A stretch of DNA of 64,000 nucleotides from Fusobacterium perfoetens (lineage in GTDB: Bacteria > Fusobacteriota > Fusobacteriia > Fusobacteriales > Fusobacteriaceae), in assembly GCF_021531595.1 (NCBI RefSeq), contig NZ_JADYUD010000003.1, forward strand, positions 62,001 to 126,000, in the 5' to 3' direction. Under the pieces are notes generated by a model that was not told the DNA's origin, did not search any database, and worked only from the letters and a program-made list of their open reading frames with translations. The position numbers and the translations under genes were made by a program. Positions 26,969 through 35,978 of the stretch are shown piece by piece. Position 1 is the stretch's first letter. The number at the start of each line of letters is the position of its first letter.

Positions 26969-27649
26969 CTAATTATATAATTTTGTTCCGATTCTTATGA
27001 TTGTAGAACCTTCTTCCAAAGCTATTTTATAATCATGGCTCATTCCCATAGAAAGTTCTGTTAATTTTCCATCAAAATATTTTTCATTAAGTTCATCTTT
27101 AATTTCTCTTAATTTTCTGAAACTTGCTCTTATTTTATCTTCATCTGTAACATTAGGTGCCATTGTCATAAGCCCTTTTATATTTATATTCTGAAGTTTC
27201 ATAAGTTCTGGAAGCTCTTTATAAAATTCTTCAAGATCATATCCCTCTTTGCTGTCTTCTCCTGAAAGATTTATTTCAACAAGAACATCAAGTTTTCTTC
27301 CACAAGCAGCTGCTCTCTTATCAATTTCCTGAGCAAGAGATAACTTATTTACAGAATGTATCATACATACATAATCAATTATATATTTTACCTTGTTTTT
27401 TTGTAAATTCCCTATGAAATTCCAGCTTATTTTGTCTTTCACATCATCCATAAGTTCTCTTTTAGCTTCAAGAACCTGAACTCTGTTCTCTCCAAAATTT
27501 AAAATTCCATTTTCCATAAGTTCTTCTAATTCAGCTCTTCCTACATTAGGATACTTTGTAACAGCTACAAGTTTCACTTTTTCAGGATTTTTTGAATACT
27601 TTTTTATATCCTCTAAAACTTCTTGTACATTTTTTGTAACTATTCCCAT
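26969..27649 (-). CDS. yggS: PLP-binding homeostasis protein YggS
   Basis: 226 residues, a PLP-barrel protein without known catalysis that keeps pyridoxal phosphate and amino-acid pools balanced. The PLP lysine is in VAVTKYP (K32 from this start), and the motifs NFGENRVQ and MGMSHDY are present. I prefer the ATG at 27649 with gggtga in front; a GTG at 27658 is the alternative. It lies between hemW and sepF in one operon. Confidence 0.9.
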   Translation of the reverse strand: MGIVTKNVQEVLEDIKKYSKNPEKVKLVAVTKYPNVGRAELEELMENGILNFGENRVQVLEAKRELMDDVKDKISWNFIGNLQKNKVKYIIDYVCMIHSVNKLSLAQEIDKRAAACGRKLDVLVEINLSGEDSKEGYDLEEFYKELPELMKLQNINIKGLMTMAPNVTDEDKIRASFRKLREIKDELNEKYFDGKLTELSMGMSHDYKIALEEGSTIIRIGTKLYN

Positions 27650-27663
27650 TTCATTCACCCGCT

Positions 27664-28746
27664 TTATATAAGTTTTTCAAAAACATCATTAGCTAAGAAA
27701 ATTCCTTTTTTAGTAAGAATATATCTTTCTAATTTTTTTTCAATAAAACCATCTTCTTCCAATTCTTTATAATTTTTCTTATATTTTTCTAAGGAAGAAG
27801 GGATAATACCTTCTTTTAAAAGACGAAGCCCTAAAATATGTCTATATTCCTCTTTCATATCTTCTGAAACTTCTTCTTTCTCTAAAATAGGTTTTTCCCC
27901 TACTAATATACTATCATAATAATCTGTAAATTTCATCTTGTTTTTATATCTTATTCCATCAATATATCCTGAAGCTCCCAATCCTATTCCAACATACTCA
28001 TCATTTCTCCAATATTTTGAATTGTGCCTAGCTTCTTTTCCTTCTTTTGAAAAATTTGATATTTCATAATGGCTATACCCTGATTTTTCAGAATAATCTA
28101 TTATCATTTCATACATTGAAGCTTCTAAGTCATTATCTGTCTCTTTATACTCACCTTTTTCAAGTTTTTCAAAAAATTTAGTATCAGGCTCCCAAATAAG
28201 AGAATAAATTGAAAAGTGCTCTGGATTTAAAGAAATCATTTTCTGTAAATCTTCTTTTACCTCTTCAAGAGTCTGATCAGGAAGAGAAAACATAAGATCA
28301 AGACTTATATTATCGTATCCTGCCTTTCTTGCCATTTTATATGCTTCTTCTCCCTCTTGTGAGTTATGAAGTCTTCCAAGTTTCTTTAAAAATTTTTCAT
28401 TAAAACTTTGTATTCCCATACTAAGTCTGTTTATTCCAGCCTCTTTAAAACTTTTTAATTTTTCATAATCAACTGTTTTAGGATTTGCTTCAAGAGTAAT
28501 TTCTGCCCCTTTATTTATACTTAATTTGGAAAGTATTTTCTTCACATCTTCAGGTTCTAAAAGAGAGGGAGTTCCTCCTCCAAAATACACTGTATCATAA
28601 TTATATTTAGGATATAGCTCTATTTCTTTTACAAGAAAATCTACATATTTTTTTCTCTCTTCTTTTGTACTCTGAAAAGAAAGAAAGTCACAATAATCAC
28701 ATTTTTTTACACAAAAAGGAATGTGTATATATATTGCATCTGCCAT
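27664..28746 (-). CDS. hemW: HemW-like radical SAM protein
   Basis: 360 residues with the radical SAM C-x3-C-x2-C cluster (CVKKCDYC at 12-19) in the HemW context HIPFC...CDF, GGGTPS and a C-terminal HemN-type domain. HemW is a heme chaperone; many such proteins are labelled coproporphyrinogen oxidase but lack that activity. It opens the operon hemW-yggS-sepF-PP-loop; the following gene starts at its stop. Confidence 0.9.
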   Translation of the reverse strand: MADAIYIHIPFCVKKCDYCDFLSFQSTKEERKKYVDFLVKEIELYPKYNYDTVYFGGGTPSLLEPEDVKKILSKLSINKGAEITLEANPKTVDYEKLKSFKEAGINRLSMGIQSFNEKFLKKLGRLHNSQEGEEAYKMARKAGYDNISLDLMFSLPDQTLEEVKEDLQKMISLNPEHFSIYSLIWEPDTKFFEKLEKGEYKETDNDLEASMYEMIIDYSEKSGYSHYEISNFSKEGKEARHNSKYWRNDEYVGIGLGASGYIDGIRYKNKMKFTDYYDSILVGEKPILEKEEVSEDMKEEYRHILGLRLLKEGIIPSSLEKYKKNYKELEEDGFIEKKLERYILTKKGIFLANDVFEKLI

Positions 28747-28766
28747 TTTGCTCCTTTCAAAAAAAC

Positions 28767-28818
28767 AAAGAGGAGCTGTAAGACTAAAAATAAAATTTTC
28801 AGCTGACAGCCCCTCTTT
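28767..28818 (-). terminator. Terminator of the phosphoglucomutase gene, related to the palindromic repeats
   Basis: Stem of 13 bp with one mismatch (28767-28779 with 28806-28818) followed on the minus strand by ttgttttttt. The loop carries actaaaaataaaattttc, like the inside of the elements at 24815 and 2293, so it may be a decayed copy of that family. Confidence 0.7.
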
Positions 28819-28839
28819 TATATTACTATTTTATATTTC

Positions 28840-30573
28840 TTATATTAATGAATCTACAAATTTTACAAAATTTTCTCCAAACTCTTTAAGAGCTTTATCA
28901 GCTTTTTCTTTTGTTTCTTCTTTTACATATAAGTAGTATTTAATTTTTGGTTCTGTTCCAGAAGGTCTTACTGTAACTTTAACATCTCCTTCAAGGATAA
29001 ATTGAAGAACATCTGATTTAGGAAGATCAATAGTTTTTCTGTTACATCTTTCGTAATCAATTTCAACTTGTTTTTTGAAATCTTTAAGAATTAATACTTT
29101 TCTTCCTAATATTTCTGTAATTTCTTTTTCTCTAAGAACTTCCATTATTTTAGCAATTTGTTTTGCTCCATCCATTCCTGTTTTAGTTATAGAAATAGTT
29201 TCTTCTCCATACCATCCAAATCTGTCATAAATTTTATCAAGTTCAGCAGGTATTGATGTTCCTATGCTGTCATAATAAGCTGCTATTTCAGCAAGAAGAA
29301 GAGAAGCAACCACTGCGTCTTTATCTCTTACATGAGTTCCTTTTAAATATCCTATTGATTCTTCAAATCCAAATAAATATGTTCCATCAAGTTCTTTATT
29401 TTTAAACTGTTCTATTTTTTCTCCAATATATTTAAATCCTGTTAAAGTTCTCCAAACTTTTACTCCATAAGCTTTAGCAATATCATCTAAAATAGGAGTT
29501 GAAACTATTGTTGACACAACAGCTCCATTTTTTGGAAGATCTTTAGTCATTTTTAAAATATAATCCATAAAAATCATTCCAATTTGGTTTCCATTAGGAT
29601 AGAACCATTCTCCATTTTCTCTCTTAAGAGCTAGTCCTGTTCTATCTGCATCAGGATCATTAGCTATACATACTTTTGCACCTATTTCATCAGCTAACTT
29701 TGTTGAAAGAGCAAATACTTTATGATCTTCAGGATTTGCATAAGGACAAGTTGGGAACATTCCATCTGGTTCTTCTTGCTCTTTTACAGTATATACATTT
29801 TCAAATCCCATTTCTTTTAAAATTCTTTGTACAGGTCTTCTTCCTGTTCCATGAAGAGGAGAATAAACTATTTTAAAATCTTTTTTTCCTGGAATATCTG
29901 TAATGATAGCTTCTTTTTTAACTTCTTCTATGAATCTATCGTCAACTTCTTTTCCTATTATTACAAGAAGTTCTTTAGCTTTTGCCTCTTCTTCTGTTAT
30001 CATTTTTATATCTTCAAAATTTTCAACTTTATTTACTTCATTTACAATTCCTGAAGCTTGAGGTTCTACAATTTGTCCTCCAATATCCCAATAAACTTTG
30101 TATCCGTTGTATTCTTGAGGATTGTGAGAAGCTGTTACCATTACACCAGCTTGACATTTTAATTCTCTTACAGCAAATGAAAGCTCAGGAGTACTTCTTA
30201 ATGATTCAAATAAATATGATTTTATTCCATTTCCTGCAAGTACAAGAGCTGTATTTATTGCATATTCTGTTGATCCAATTCTACAGTCGTAAGCTATTGC
30301 CACTCCTTTTTTCATTCCTTCTTCTCCAGAAGATGCTATTATATAATTAGCAAGTCCTTGAGTTGCTTTTCTTATCATATATTTATTAATTCTATTAGTT
30401 CCAACACCTCTTATTCCTCTCATTCCAGCTGTTCCAAAACTAATATTTGTATAAAATCTTTCTTCTATTTCTTTTTCGTTTCCTTCTATTGACTTAAGTT
30501 CTTCTCTGTCTGCCTCATCTATATAATCAGAGTTCATCCATAATTCATATGTCTTTCTTATTTTATCATCCAT
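28840..30573 (-). CDS. Phosphoglucomutase/phosphomannomutase
   Basis: 577-residue cytoplasmic alpha-D-phosphohexomutase that exchanges the 1- and 6-phosphates of glucose (or mannose). The catalytic serine lies in TASHNPQEYNG, the metal loop is DPDADRTG, and the C-terminal phosphate-binding motif is RPSGTEPK. The length fits the long PgcA/yeast PGM2-type subgroup. I start it at the ATG at 30573; GTG and TTG codons just upstream are closer to the aaaggag and cannot be excluded. Monocistronic, with its own terminator. Confidence 0.9.
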   Translation of the reverse strand: MDDKIRKTYELWMNSDYIDEADREELKSIEGNEKEIEERFYTNISFGTAGMRGIRGVGTNRINKYMIRKATQGLANYIIASSGEEGMKKGVAIAYDCRIGSTEYAINTALVLAGNGIKSYLFESLRSTPELSFAVRELKCQAGVMVTASHNPQEYNGYKVYWDIGGQIVEPQASGIVNEVNKVENFEDIKMITEEEAKAKELLVIIGKEVDDRFIEEVKKEAIITDIPGKKDFKIVYSPLHGTGRRPVQRILKEMGFENVYTVKEQEEPDGMFPTCPYANPEDHKVFALSTKLADEIGAKVCIANDPDADRTGLALKRENGEWFYPNGNQIGMIFMDYILKMTKDLPKNGAVVSTIVSTPILDDIAKAYGVKVWRTLTGFKYIGEKIEQFKNKELDGTYLFGFEESIGYLKGTHVRDKDAVVASLLLAEIAAYYDSIGTSIPAELDKIYDRFGWYGEETISITKTGMDGAKQIAKIMEVLREKEITEILGRKVLILKDFKKQVEIDYERCNRKTIDLPKSDVLQFILEGDVKVTVRPSGTEPKIKYYLYVKEETKEKADKALKEFGENFVKFVDSLI

Positions 30574-30718
30574 CACCAAACATCTCCTTTACATCAATAT
30601 ACAACACATATTAATATTTTACAAAACTTTTGTTAAAATAGCTAGATGTTTTTTAATTTTAATATGTTAAAACTTTTTTCTATTAAATTATTTAACTAAA
30701 ACTTTTGAAATAAAAAAT

Positions 30719-31501
30719 TTAAACTGCTCCAAATAACTTACTTAAAGGCATTAGAACTATTCCTGCAAATGTTGCAAATAATGCTTCCCTTCCATATCCA
30801 TACTGTCTGCTTGAAGGAATAAGTTCCTCTATAGCAATATAGAGCATCACTCCTGAAATAACAGCAAAAATAATTCCTAAAGTTAATTCATTTATATATG
30901 GTTTAAGCACTAAAAATGCAAGAAGAGCCCCTATTGGTTCTGCTATTCCAGATAAAAATGTATATTTCAGAGCTTTCATTCTGTTTCCTGTAGCAAAATA
31001 TATAGGCATAGCTACTGAAATTCCTTCTGGTATATTATGCATTGCTATTGCTGCTGCTATTGAAATTCCAAGAGCCATATTTTCATATCCTGCCATAAAA
31101 GTTGCTATCCCCTCAGGAAAATTATGAAGACCTATTGCCATTGTAGAAACAAAACCTACACGAAAAAGATTTTCATGTACTTTTCCATCACCGTTTTCTT
31201 CAGGTTCATGTGGAACGAATCTGTCTAAAAGTCCTGCTGTAATAACTCCTATAAGGAGAAAAAATACTTCTGATAAAATACCAAACTTATATCCTCCATA
31301 ATTTGTTAAAAGTTCATTTGCATTTGGAAGAAGATCCATAAATGATACACTTATCATTACTCCTCCTGCAAATCCCAAAGATACTGTCACAAGTTTTTCA
31401 CTTTTCTTTTTTGTAATAAAAATAATCAAAGCACCTAAAAGAGTTGACATCCCTGCTAAAAGAGAAAGTATCAAAGCTCTTGCTGCTGCATTCTCAAACA
31501 T
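30719..31501 (-). CDS. zupT: ZIP-family metal transporter ZupT
   Basis: 260-residue inner-membrane protein with eight predicted helices that imports zinc and other divalent metals. The two signature motifs HNFPEG and HNIPEG are intact on neighbouring helices. A gaaaggaagtga ribosome site precedes the ATG. It follows the rubrerythrin terminator and is probably expressed alone. Confidence 0.9.
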   Translation of the reverse strand: MFENAAARALILSLLAGMSTLLGALIIFITKKKSEKLVTVSLGFAGGVMISVSFMDLLPNANELLTNYGGYKFGILSEVFFLLIGVITAGLLDRFVPHEPEENGDGKVHENLFRVGFVSTMAIGLHNFPEGIATFMAGYENMALGISIAAAIAMHNIPEGISVAMPIYFATGNRMKALKYTFLSGIAEPIGALLAFLVLKPYINELTLGIIFAVISGVMLYIAIEELIPSSRQYGYGREALFATFAGIVLMPLSKLFGAV

Positions 31502-31514
31502 AAATCACTTCCTT

Positions 31515-31552
31515 TCAAAAAAGGCAGGGAAAGAAAAAATCTTTTCCCTGCC
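31515..31552 (-). terminator. Terminator of the rubrerythrin gene
   Basis: ggcagggaaaga pairs with its complement (31523-31534 with 31540-31552) and on the minus strand leads into ttttttga. Confidence 0.8.
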
Positions 31553-31583
31553 ATAAAATATTTTTTATAATAATTTTGATAAA

Positions 31584-32120
31584 TTAATAATTTGTAGCTC
31601 TTACTCTGAAGTAAGATTGAGGATGATCACACACAGGACATACTAAAGGAGCTTCTGTTCCAATGTGTAAATGACCACAGTTTCCACATTCCCATACAAC
31701 TATATCAAGTTTTTTAAATACTTCTTTTGCTTCTATGTTTTCTAATAGTTTTTTGTATCTTTCTTCATGTTCTTTTTCAATGGCAGCTACTCCTTCCATT
31801 AAAATAGCTATTTTTTCAAATCCCTCTTCTCTTGCTTCTTTAGCAAAAGTTGCATACATGTCAGTCCATTCATAATTTTCACCAGCTGCAGCATCTTTTA
31901 AATTTTCAACAGTTGAAGGCATTCCATCATGTAAAAGTTTAAACCAAATCTTAGCATGTTCTTTCTCATTATTTGCAGTTGCTTCAAAAAGTTCACCTAT
32001 TTGTACATATCCATCTTTTTTAGCTTTAGATGCATAATAATTATATTTTGTAAATGCTTGAGATTCACCTGCAAAGGCTGTTAAAAGATTTTTTTCTGTT
32101 TTTGTCCCTTTTAAATTCAT
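31584..32120 (-). CDS. rbr: Rubrerythrin
   Basis: 178-residue cytoplasmic peroxide reductase of anaerobes. The four-helix ferritin-like domain (about 1-140) carries the diiron E-x2-H type ligands ([27 protein letters not shown]), and the C-terminal rubredoxin-like domain has CxxC pairs (CGNC and CPVC). Full family length. It has a good sigma70 promoter and a PerR-like palindrome upstream, consistent with peroxide control. Confidence 0.95.
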   Translation of the reverse strand: MNLKGTKTEKNLLTAFAGESQAFTKYNYYASKAKKDGYVQIGELFEATANNEKEHAKIWFKLLHDGMPSTVENLKDAAAGENYEWTDMYATFAKEAREEGFEKIAILMEGVAAIEKEHEERYKKLLENIEAKEVFKKLDIVVWECGNCGHLHIGTEAPLVCPVCDHPQSYFRVRATNY

Positions 32121-32166
32121 AAATAATTCCTCCTATACTTTAAAATTAGCTGAATCATATATATAA

Positions 32167-32195
32167 ATCTTAACACACTGACATTTTAAAGTCAA
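32167..32195 (-). promoter_or_regulatory. Rubrerythrin promoter
   Basis: On the minus strand TTGACT (32195-32190) and TAAGAT (32172-32167) are 17 bp apart, about 47 bases before the rbr ATG. Confidence 0.6.
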
Positions 32196-32210
32196 TGGTT
32201 AAAATATAAT

Positions 32211-32227
32211 TTTGTAATTATTACAAA
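32211..32227. promoter_or_regulatory. PerR-like box upstream of rubrerythrin
   Basis: A perfect 17-bp palindrome TTTGTAATTATTACAAA lies 15 bp upstream of the rbr -35. The inner 15 bases match the PerR box consensus TTANAATNATTNTAA except for a symmetrical G/C pair, so it is a good Fur-family operator candidate. Confidence 0.5.
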
Positions 32228-32345
32228 TAATGCTCCAGCATAAATTTTTATATTTTATATCTTACTCATATATTTATATTAGATGCTTTAAATTCTTTTT
32301 TTGTTTAATTTTTTTATTTTTTATTTAAATCATAATAAAAAATGA

Positions 32346-32351
32346 TATAAT
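32346..32351 (+). promoter_or_regulatory. Extended -10 promoter for the ychJ-cyclase-tdk genes
   Basis: TGA followed by TATAAT (32346-32351), 31 bases before the ATG at 32382. Confidence 0.5.
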
Positions 32352-32381
32352 AATATTTGAAATTTTATTTAAGGAGGATAT

Positions 32382-32720
32382 ATGGAAAATCCAAAAACAG
32401 CTCTTGAACTTATGAAAGCAAGATATAACGCCTATGTTAAAGGAGATATTGAATTTATTAAAAAAACTCATGATCCTAAAACTATAAAAGGAATAGACTG
32501 GAAAGAAGCAGAAGAATGGTCTAAAAATTCAAAATGGCTGGGACTTGAAATTCTTGATGTAGTAAAAGGAGAAACTTTTGACACTGAAGGAATTGTAGAA
32601 TTTAAAGCAAAGTATTTTGATATTAAAGAAAATAAAGAATTTATCCATCATGAGAGAAGTTATTTTGTAAAAAAAGGAAGACATTGGTATTATAAAGGCT
32701 GGCTACCAGTTTTAAAATAA
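32382..32720 (+). CDS. YchJ-like NTF2-fold protein
   Basis: 112 residues matching the central domain of the YchJ/UPF0225 family: an opening ALELMKARYNAYVKGD, a central WLGLEILDVVKG and a closing HERSYFVKKGRHWYY. The SEC-C zinc motifs that flank this domain in E. coli YchJ are absent, so it is the bare NTF2-like fold. The function is unknown. aaggagg precedes the ATG; the next gene starts 17 bases downstream. Confidence 0.75.
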   Translation: MENPKTALELMKARYNAYVKGDIEFIKKTHDPKTIKGIDWKEAEEWSKNSKWLGLEILDVVKGETFDTEGIVEFKAKYFDIKENKEFIHHERSYFVKKGRHWYYKGWLPVLK

Positions 32721-32736
32721 ATTTCAAGGAGATATT

Positions 32737-33345
32737 ATGAAAATTTATGATTTAACTCACAAAATAGAAAATGATATGACTGTTTATTCTGAAGAAGAAA
32801 AACCTCATATTAAATCTCTTTTTTCTTTTAAAATTCATGGGTTTAATGTCACATCTTTAAATATCTCTTCACATATAGGAACTCATATTGATGTTCCTTT
32901 GCATATGACAGAAAATGGAAAAAATATTTGTGATTTTCCAGTTGAAACTTTTTTTGGAAAAGGACTTTGTATCTCCTTTGAAGAACTTAAAAATTTTAAT
33001 TTTGAAAATTTAAAAAATATAGATTATCTTCTTATTTATACAGGATGGGATAAATTTTGGAATAACAGTAGTTATTTTAAAAATTATCCAGTTATTTCAA
33101 AAGAAATAATTTTAAAAATCTTATCTTATAATTTAAAAGGAATTGGAATAGACTGTATATCTCCAGATTCTTATTCCTCAGAAGAAATGGAAAATCATAA
33201 ACTTCTTTTAAAAAACAACAAAATTATTGTAGAAAATTTATGCTCTCTTAAAAATCTTTTAGGTAAGGATTTTTATTTTTCATGTATGCCGTTAAAAACA
33301 GAATCTGACGGCTGTCCTGTAAGAGCTGCTGCAATAATATTTTAA
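32737..33345 (+). CDS. Cyclase/arylformamidase-family metal-dependent hydrolase
   Basis: 202 residues with the family metal motif HIGTHIDVPLH (about 46-56) and the start YDLTHKIENDMTVY. Members include kynurenine formamidase and isatin hydrolase; they hydrolyse amide or ester bonds using a divalent metal. No tryptophan-degradation genes are nearby, so I do not assign KynB. Probably cotranscribed with the YchJ-like gene and the thymidine kinase. Confidence 0.75.
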   Translation: MKIYDLTHKIENDMTVYSEEEKPHIKSLFSFKIHGFNVTSLNISSHIGTHIDVPLHMTENGKNICDFPVETFFGKGLCISFEELKNFNFENLKNIDYLLIYTGWDKFWNNSSYFKNYPVISKEIILKILSYNLKGIGIDCISPDSYSSEEMENHKLLLKNNKIIVENLCSLKNLLGKDFYFSCMPLKTESDGCPVRAAAIIF

Positions 33346-33367
33346 AAAATAATCAAGGAGGCATTAA

Positions 33368-33928
33368 ATGTCAGGAAAAATAAATTTTTATTACGGTGTT
33401 GTAGGTTCAAGAAAATCATCTGAACTTTTACTGACTGCTCATAGAAATAAAAGTGTAGGAAAAAAAGTTGAAGTATTTCAACCTTATAAAAATAACAGAG
33501 ACGGAAATGTAATATCAAGCAGAGCTATGGAATATACTATCCCTGCTGTTGTAGTTAAAGAAGATTTTGATTTTTATAAATACTGTATTGAAAATAAGTT
33601 TGATTTAATACTTATAGATGAATTTCAATTTCTTTCTAAAAATCATTGTGATCAATTAGTTCAGCTTATGATTGACACAGATATCAATATTTTTCTTTAT
33701 GGGCTTATGAGTAATTTCAGAGGTGAACTTTTCCCTACAGTTGCATACATGCTGCCTTTTATTACTACTCTTAATGAAATAAAAACTGTTTGTGGACATT
33801 GTGGAAAAAGAAAAGCTACTATGAATGTTATGATTGGAGATATAGAAGCTGATAAAGATGGAATATCTATAGGAAATCACTTTAATGGTGTATGTGCTGT
33901 ATGTTTTAAAGAACTTACTAAAAAATAA
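33368..33928 (+). CDS. tdk: Thymidine kinase (type II) with altered P-loop
   Basis: 186-residue cytoplasmic kinase phosphorylating thymidine with ATP. Recognisable TK1-type elements are the catalytic DEFQFL, the NFRGELF lid segment and two zinc-binding Cys pairs (CGHC near 142, CAVC near 177). The P-loop is unusual: family proteins have G-x4-G-K-[ST], here G10-VVGS-R15-K16-S17, with arginine in place of the second glycine. It may have reduced or altered nucleotide binding. Ribosome site aaggagg; a terminator hairpin follows. Confidence 0.8.
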   Translation: MSGKINFYYGVVGSRKSSELLLTAHRNKSVGKKVEVFQPYKNNRDGNVISSRAMEYTIPAVVVKEDFDFYKYCIENKFDLILIDEFQFLSKNHCDQLVQLMIDTDINIFLYGLMSNFRGELFPTVAYMLPFITTLNEIKTVCGHCGKRKATMNVMIGDIEADKDGISIGNHFNGVCAVCFKELTKK

Positions 33929-33945
33929 AAATTCTTTTATAAAAA

Positions 33946-33971
33946 AAGAGCTACATTTTATTGCAGCTCTT
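33946..33971. terminator. Hairpin between tdk and csp
   Basis: aagagct at 33946-33952 pairs with agctctt at 33965-33971, with an A-run before and T-run after, so it can end both convergent transcripts. Confidence 0.55.
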
Positions 33972-33988
33972 CTACATTTTTTTAATAA

Positions 33989-34192
33989 CTATTTTACAAC
34001 TACTACATTAGCAGCTTGAGGTCCTTTTTGTCCCTCTTTAACATCAAAAGTTACTTTTTCTCCTTCTTCTAAAGTTTTGAATCCTTCTTTTTGAATTTCA
34101 GAGAAGTGTACGAATAAATCTTTTCCTTCTTCAGAAGTGATGAATCCGAATCCTTTTTCAGCATTAAACCATTTTACTGTACCTTTGTTCAT
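33989..34192 (-). CDS. Cold-shock-family RNA chaperone
   Basis: 67-residue single-domain CSP with both RNA-binding motifs, KGFGFI (RNP1) and LFVHFS (RNP2). It melts RNA secondary structure in the cytoplasm. The promoter at 34331-34359 gives a leader of about 130 bases, a feature of regulated csp mRNAs. Which paralogue (CspA, B, ...) cannot be decided. Confidence 0.95.
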   Translation of the reverse strand: MNKGTVKWFNAEKGFGFITSEEGKDLFVHFSEIQKEGFKTLEEGEKVTFDVKEGQKGPQAANVVVVK

Positions 34193-34330
34193 TTTGTTAC
34201 CTCCATAAAATACTAATTGTTCACATAAATAAGAAATTTGTTTCAGTTAAACCTTTAAAAGTACTTTATTGAGATAAAATATACTTTAAAATAAACCAAG
34301 CAAAAACTTCCTAAATTTATATTACGACTT

Positions 34331-34359
34331 ATTTTAGCATTTTTAAATCTTTCTGTCAA
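34331..34359 (-). promoter_or_regulatory. Strong promoter of the cold-shock gene
   Basis: On the minus strand TTGACA (34359-34354), 17-bp spacer, TG-C then TAAAAT (34336-34331). The predicted 5' leader of about 130 bases is long, as in cspA-type genes. Confidence 0.75.
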
Positions 34360-34363
34360 ATTT

Positions 34364-34684
34364 TTATGCAGAATATTTTTCTTTCAGCTCATTTTTTATA
34401 TTCTGAGACAATTCATCTGCATTTATAATATTTTTAAATCTTTCTTGAACAAGAGTTTCAAGGAGCATTACAAATTCCCTTTCTGATGTCATATTTGGCT
34501 TAAAACCATTTTTAAAAAGATCTTTTGCCAATTTATATATAAATTTTTGAACACTGTAAAGATCTGTTTTTACTACTTTACCACTTGCTATTTTTCTGTC
34601 ACATGAATCAAGATTATTATTTTCTAAATAATTATAAGGGCTCTCTTTCAAATATCCCTCAATTTCTAAATCTGTTAAATACAT
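34364..34684 (-). CDS. Protein of unknown function
   Basis: 106 residues, charged, without signal peptide or membrane segment; probably a small helical cytoplasmic protein. I start it at the ATG at 34684, eight bases after gagg; a GTG three codons upstream overlaps the ribosome site. No family recognised. It lies upstream of, and very close to, the csp promoter. Confidence 0.5.
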   Translation of the reverse strand: MYLTDLEIEGYLKESPYNYLENNNLDSCDRKIASGKVVKTDLYSVQKFIYKLAKDLFKNGFKPNMTSEREFVMLLETLVQERFKNIINADELSQNIKNELKEKYSA

Positions 34685-34842
34685 AAAAATCACCTCTTGC
34701 CCTTAGTTTAAAAAATTCCTATTATATCATTTATTATAAAAAAAAACTGCTTTTTTGGCAAATTTTTCTTTAAAACCATTGACTTTAATTTTATTTATTA
34801 TATACTATCATTAAGAAAAAGTCTCAATAGGAGGTACTACTT

Positions 34843-35211
34843 ATGAAAAAAACTGTTTTATTTCTATTCCTGATACTATCTTCTATATCATATTCTGAAT
34901 TTAAAATGAATTTTAAAGACAGAAGAGACGGTTTTAACGGTTTTCCTGTTTATACTTACACAACAGATGATTATGACAGGGACAGAGATCTTCCTGACCT
35001 TATAAAAAAAGCAAAAGAACTTAAAGAAAAAGAAAAAGTTGATGAAATAACTGTTCTTCTTGAAATGGAAGGTGTATACGGATATATTGACAGAGTAGAT
35101 TTACAAGACGATAAATTTTATATTGATGTAGAAAGTGATGATGATTATGTGCAGCTTTTAGTTAATGAAGATAATTTTATCAAATATAAAAAAGCTGGAC
35201 TTGTAAAATAA
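34843..35211 (+). CDS. Small secreted acidic protein of unknown function
   Basis: 122 residues with a signal peptide (cleavage after SYS, about residue 18). The mature protein is rich in Asp, Glu and Lys and ends with strand-like YGYIDRVDLQDDKFYIDV. Exported, function unknown. Ribosome site aggagg; monocistronic with a perfect terminator. Confidence 0.55.
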   Translation: MKKTVLFLFLILSSISYSEFKMNFKDRRDGFNGFPVYTYTTDDYDRDRDLPDLIKKAKELKEKEKVDEITVLLEMEGVYGYIDRVDLQDDKFYIDVESDDDYVQLLVNEDNFIKYKKAGLVK

Positions 35212-35212
35212 C

Positions 35213-35250
35213 AAAAGAATCCCCTGTAAATAAATACAGGGGATTCTTTT
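35213..35250 (+). terminator. Perfect terminator after the small secreted protein gene
   Basis: 16-bp perfect stem (35213-35228 with 35235-35250), six-base loop; A and T tracts on the two sides let it work in both directions. Confidence 0.85.
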
Positions 35251-35275
35251 ACTATATAAATTAAAGATAGGTGGA

Positions 35276-35722
35276 TTAGTCTATTTCTATTCTTCCGAAA
35301 CTTCCTCTATCAACTTTTTCCATTTCTTCAATAAGATTACAACCAAGTTTTAAATTATCATACATTTCTTTGCTGTCAAATTTTTCTGATAAAAAAAGCC
35401 AATTATTATTTATTGGGCTGTTCCATTGATCGTAAATAATATCGGCATATACAACTTCTTCTTCTTTTGTCTCATCTATTATATTTACAGCTCCTAAAAT
35501 ATTATCTTTCAGTTTCATTATTTTAAACAACAGCTCTGCCTGCTCCTCATTCTCTTCATACTTACCAGTATCAAGTGCCCAGATTGAATCTGTTTCTTTG
35601 CTTACAATAATATCCTGAAAATCTCCTTTCATATTACAAAAAGCAGTTGTTCCTGCTAAAAAAATAAAAATAGCAGTTAAAATTTTTCTTTCTTTGTTTA
35701 AAAATTCTCCTACTTCCTTCAT
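35276..35722 (-). CDS. Protein of unknown function with N-terminal hydrophobic segment
   Basis: 148 residues. Residues about 14-30 are hydrophobic (ILTAIFIFLAGTTAFC) and may be a signal peptide or anchor. The rest is acidic. The start is the ATG at 35722, after ggagga; an ATG five codons upstream lies inside that ribosome site. No family recognised. It faces the small secreted protein gene across their shared terminator. Confidence 0.5.
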   Translation of the reverse strand: MKEVGEFLNKERKILTAIFIFLAGTTAFCNMKGDFQDIIVSKETDSIWALDTGKYEENEEQAELLFKIMKLKDNILGAVNIIDETKEEEVVYADIIYDQWNSPINNNWLFLSEKFDSKEMYDNLKLGCNLIEEMEKVDRGSFGRIEID

Positions 35723-35846
35723 CAATATTTCCTCCATAAATTAATATAAAGATTATTGTAGATTTCTACAAAAAACTTAAATCTAAAATTATTTTACGGA
35801 ATTTTACTACATATAATAAAAAAATTAACTAAATTTTAATTTTTTT

Positions 35847-35863
35847 ATTTTACGAAGTAAAAT
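35847..35863. repeat. Perfect 17-bp inverted repeat upstream of a small gene
   Basis: ATTTTAC-gaa-GTAAAAT, about 125 bases upstream of the gene ending at 35276. A partial second copy (attttacggaattttac) lies at 35791-35807. A possible operator pair; no regulator can be named. Confidence 0.35.
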
Positions 35864-35923
35864 TTCATATATGAATAGCATAACATATTTTTAAAGAAAT
35901 GTCTATATCCCTCTTCAATAAAA

Positions 35924-35951
35924 AAAGCTGATACAAAAAGTACCAGCTTTC
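35924..35951 (-). terminator. Terminator of the dicarboxylate symporter gene
   Basis: aaagctg-tac and its complement (one bulged base) close a 5-base loop, and on the minus strand run into a T-tract, 28 bases after the symporter stop. Confidence 0.65.
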
Positions 35952-35978
35952 TTATTATATTTAATTTTAATCTACGAC

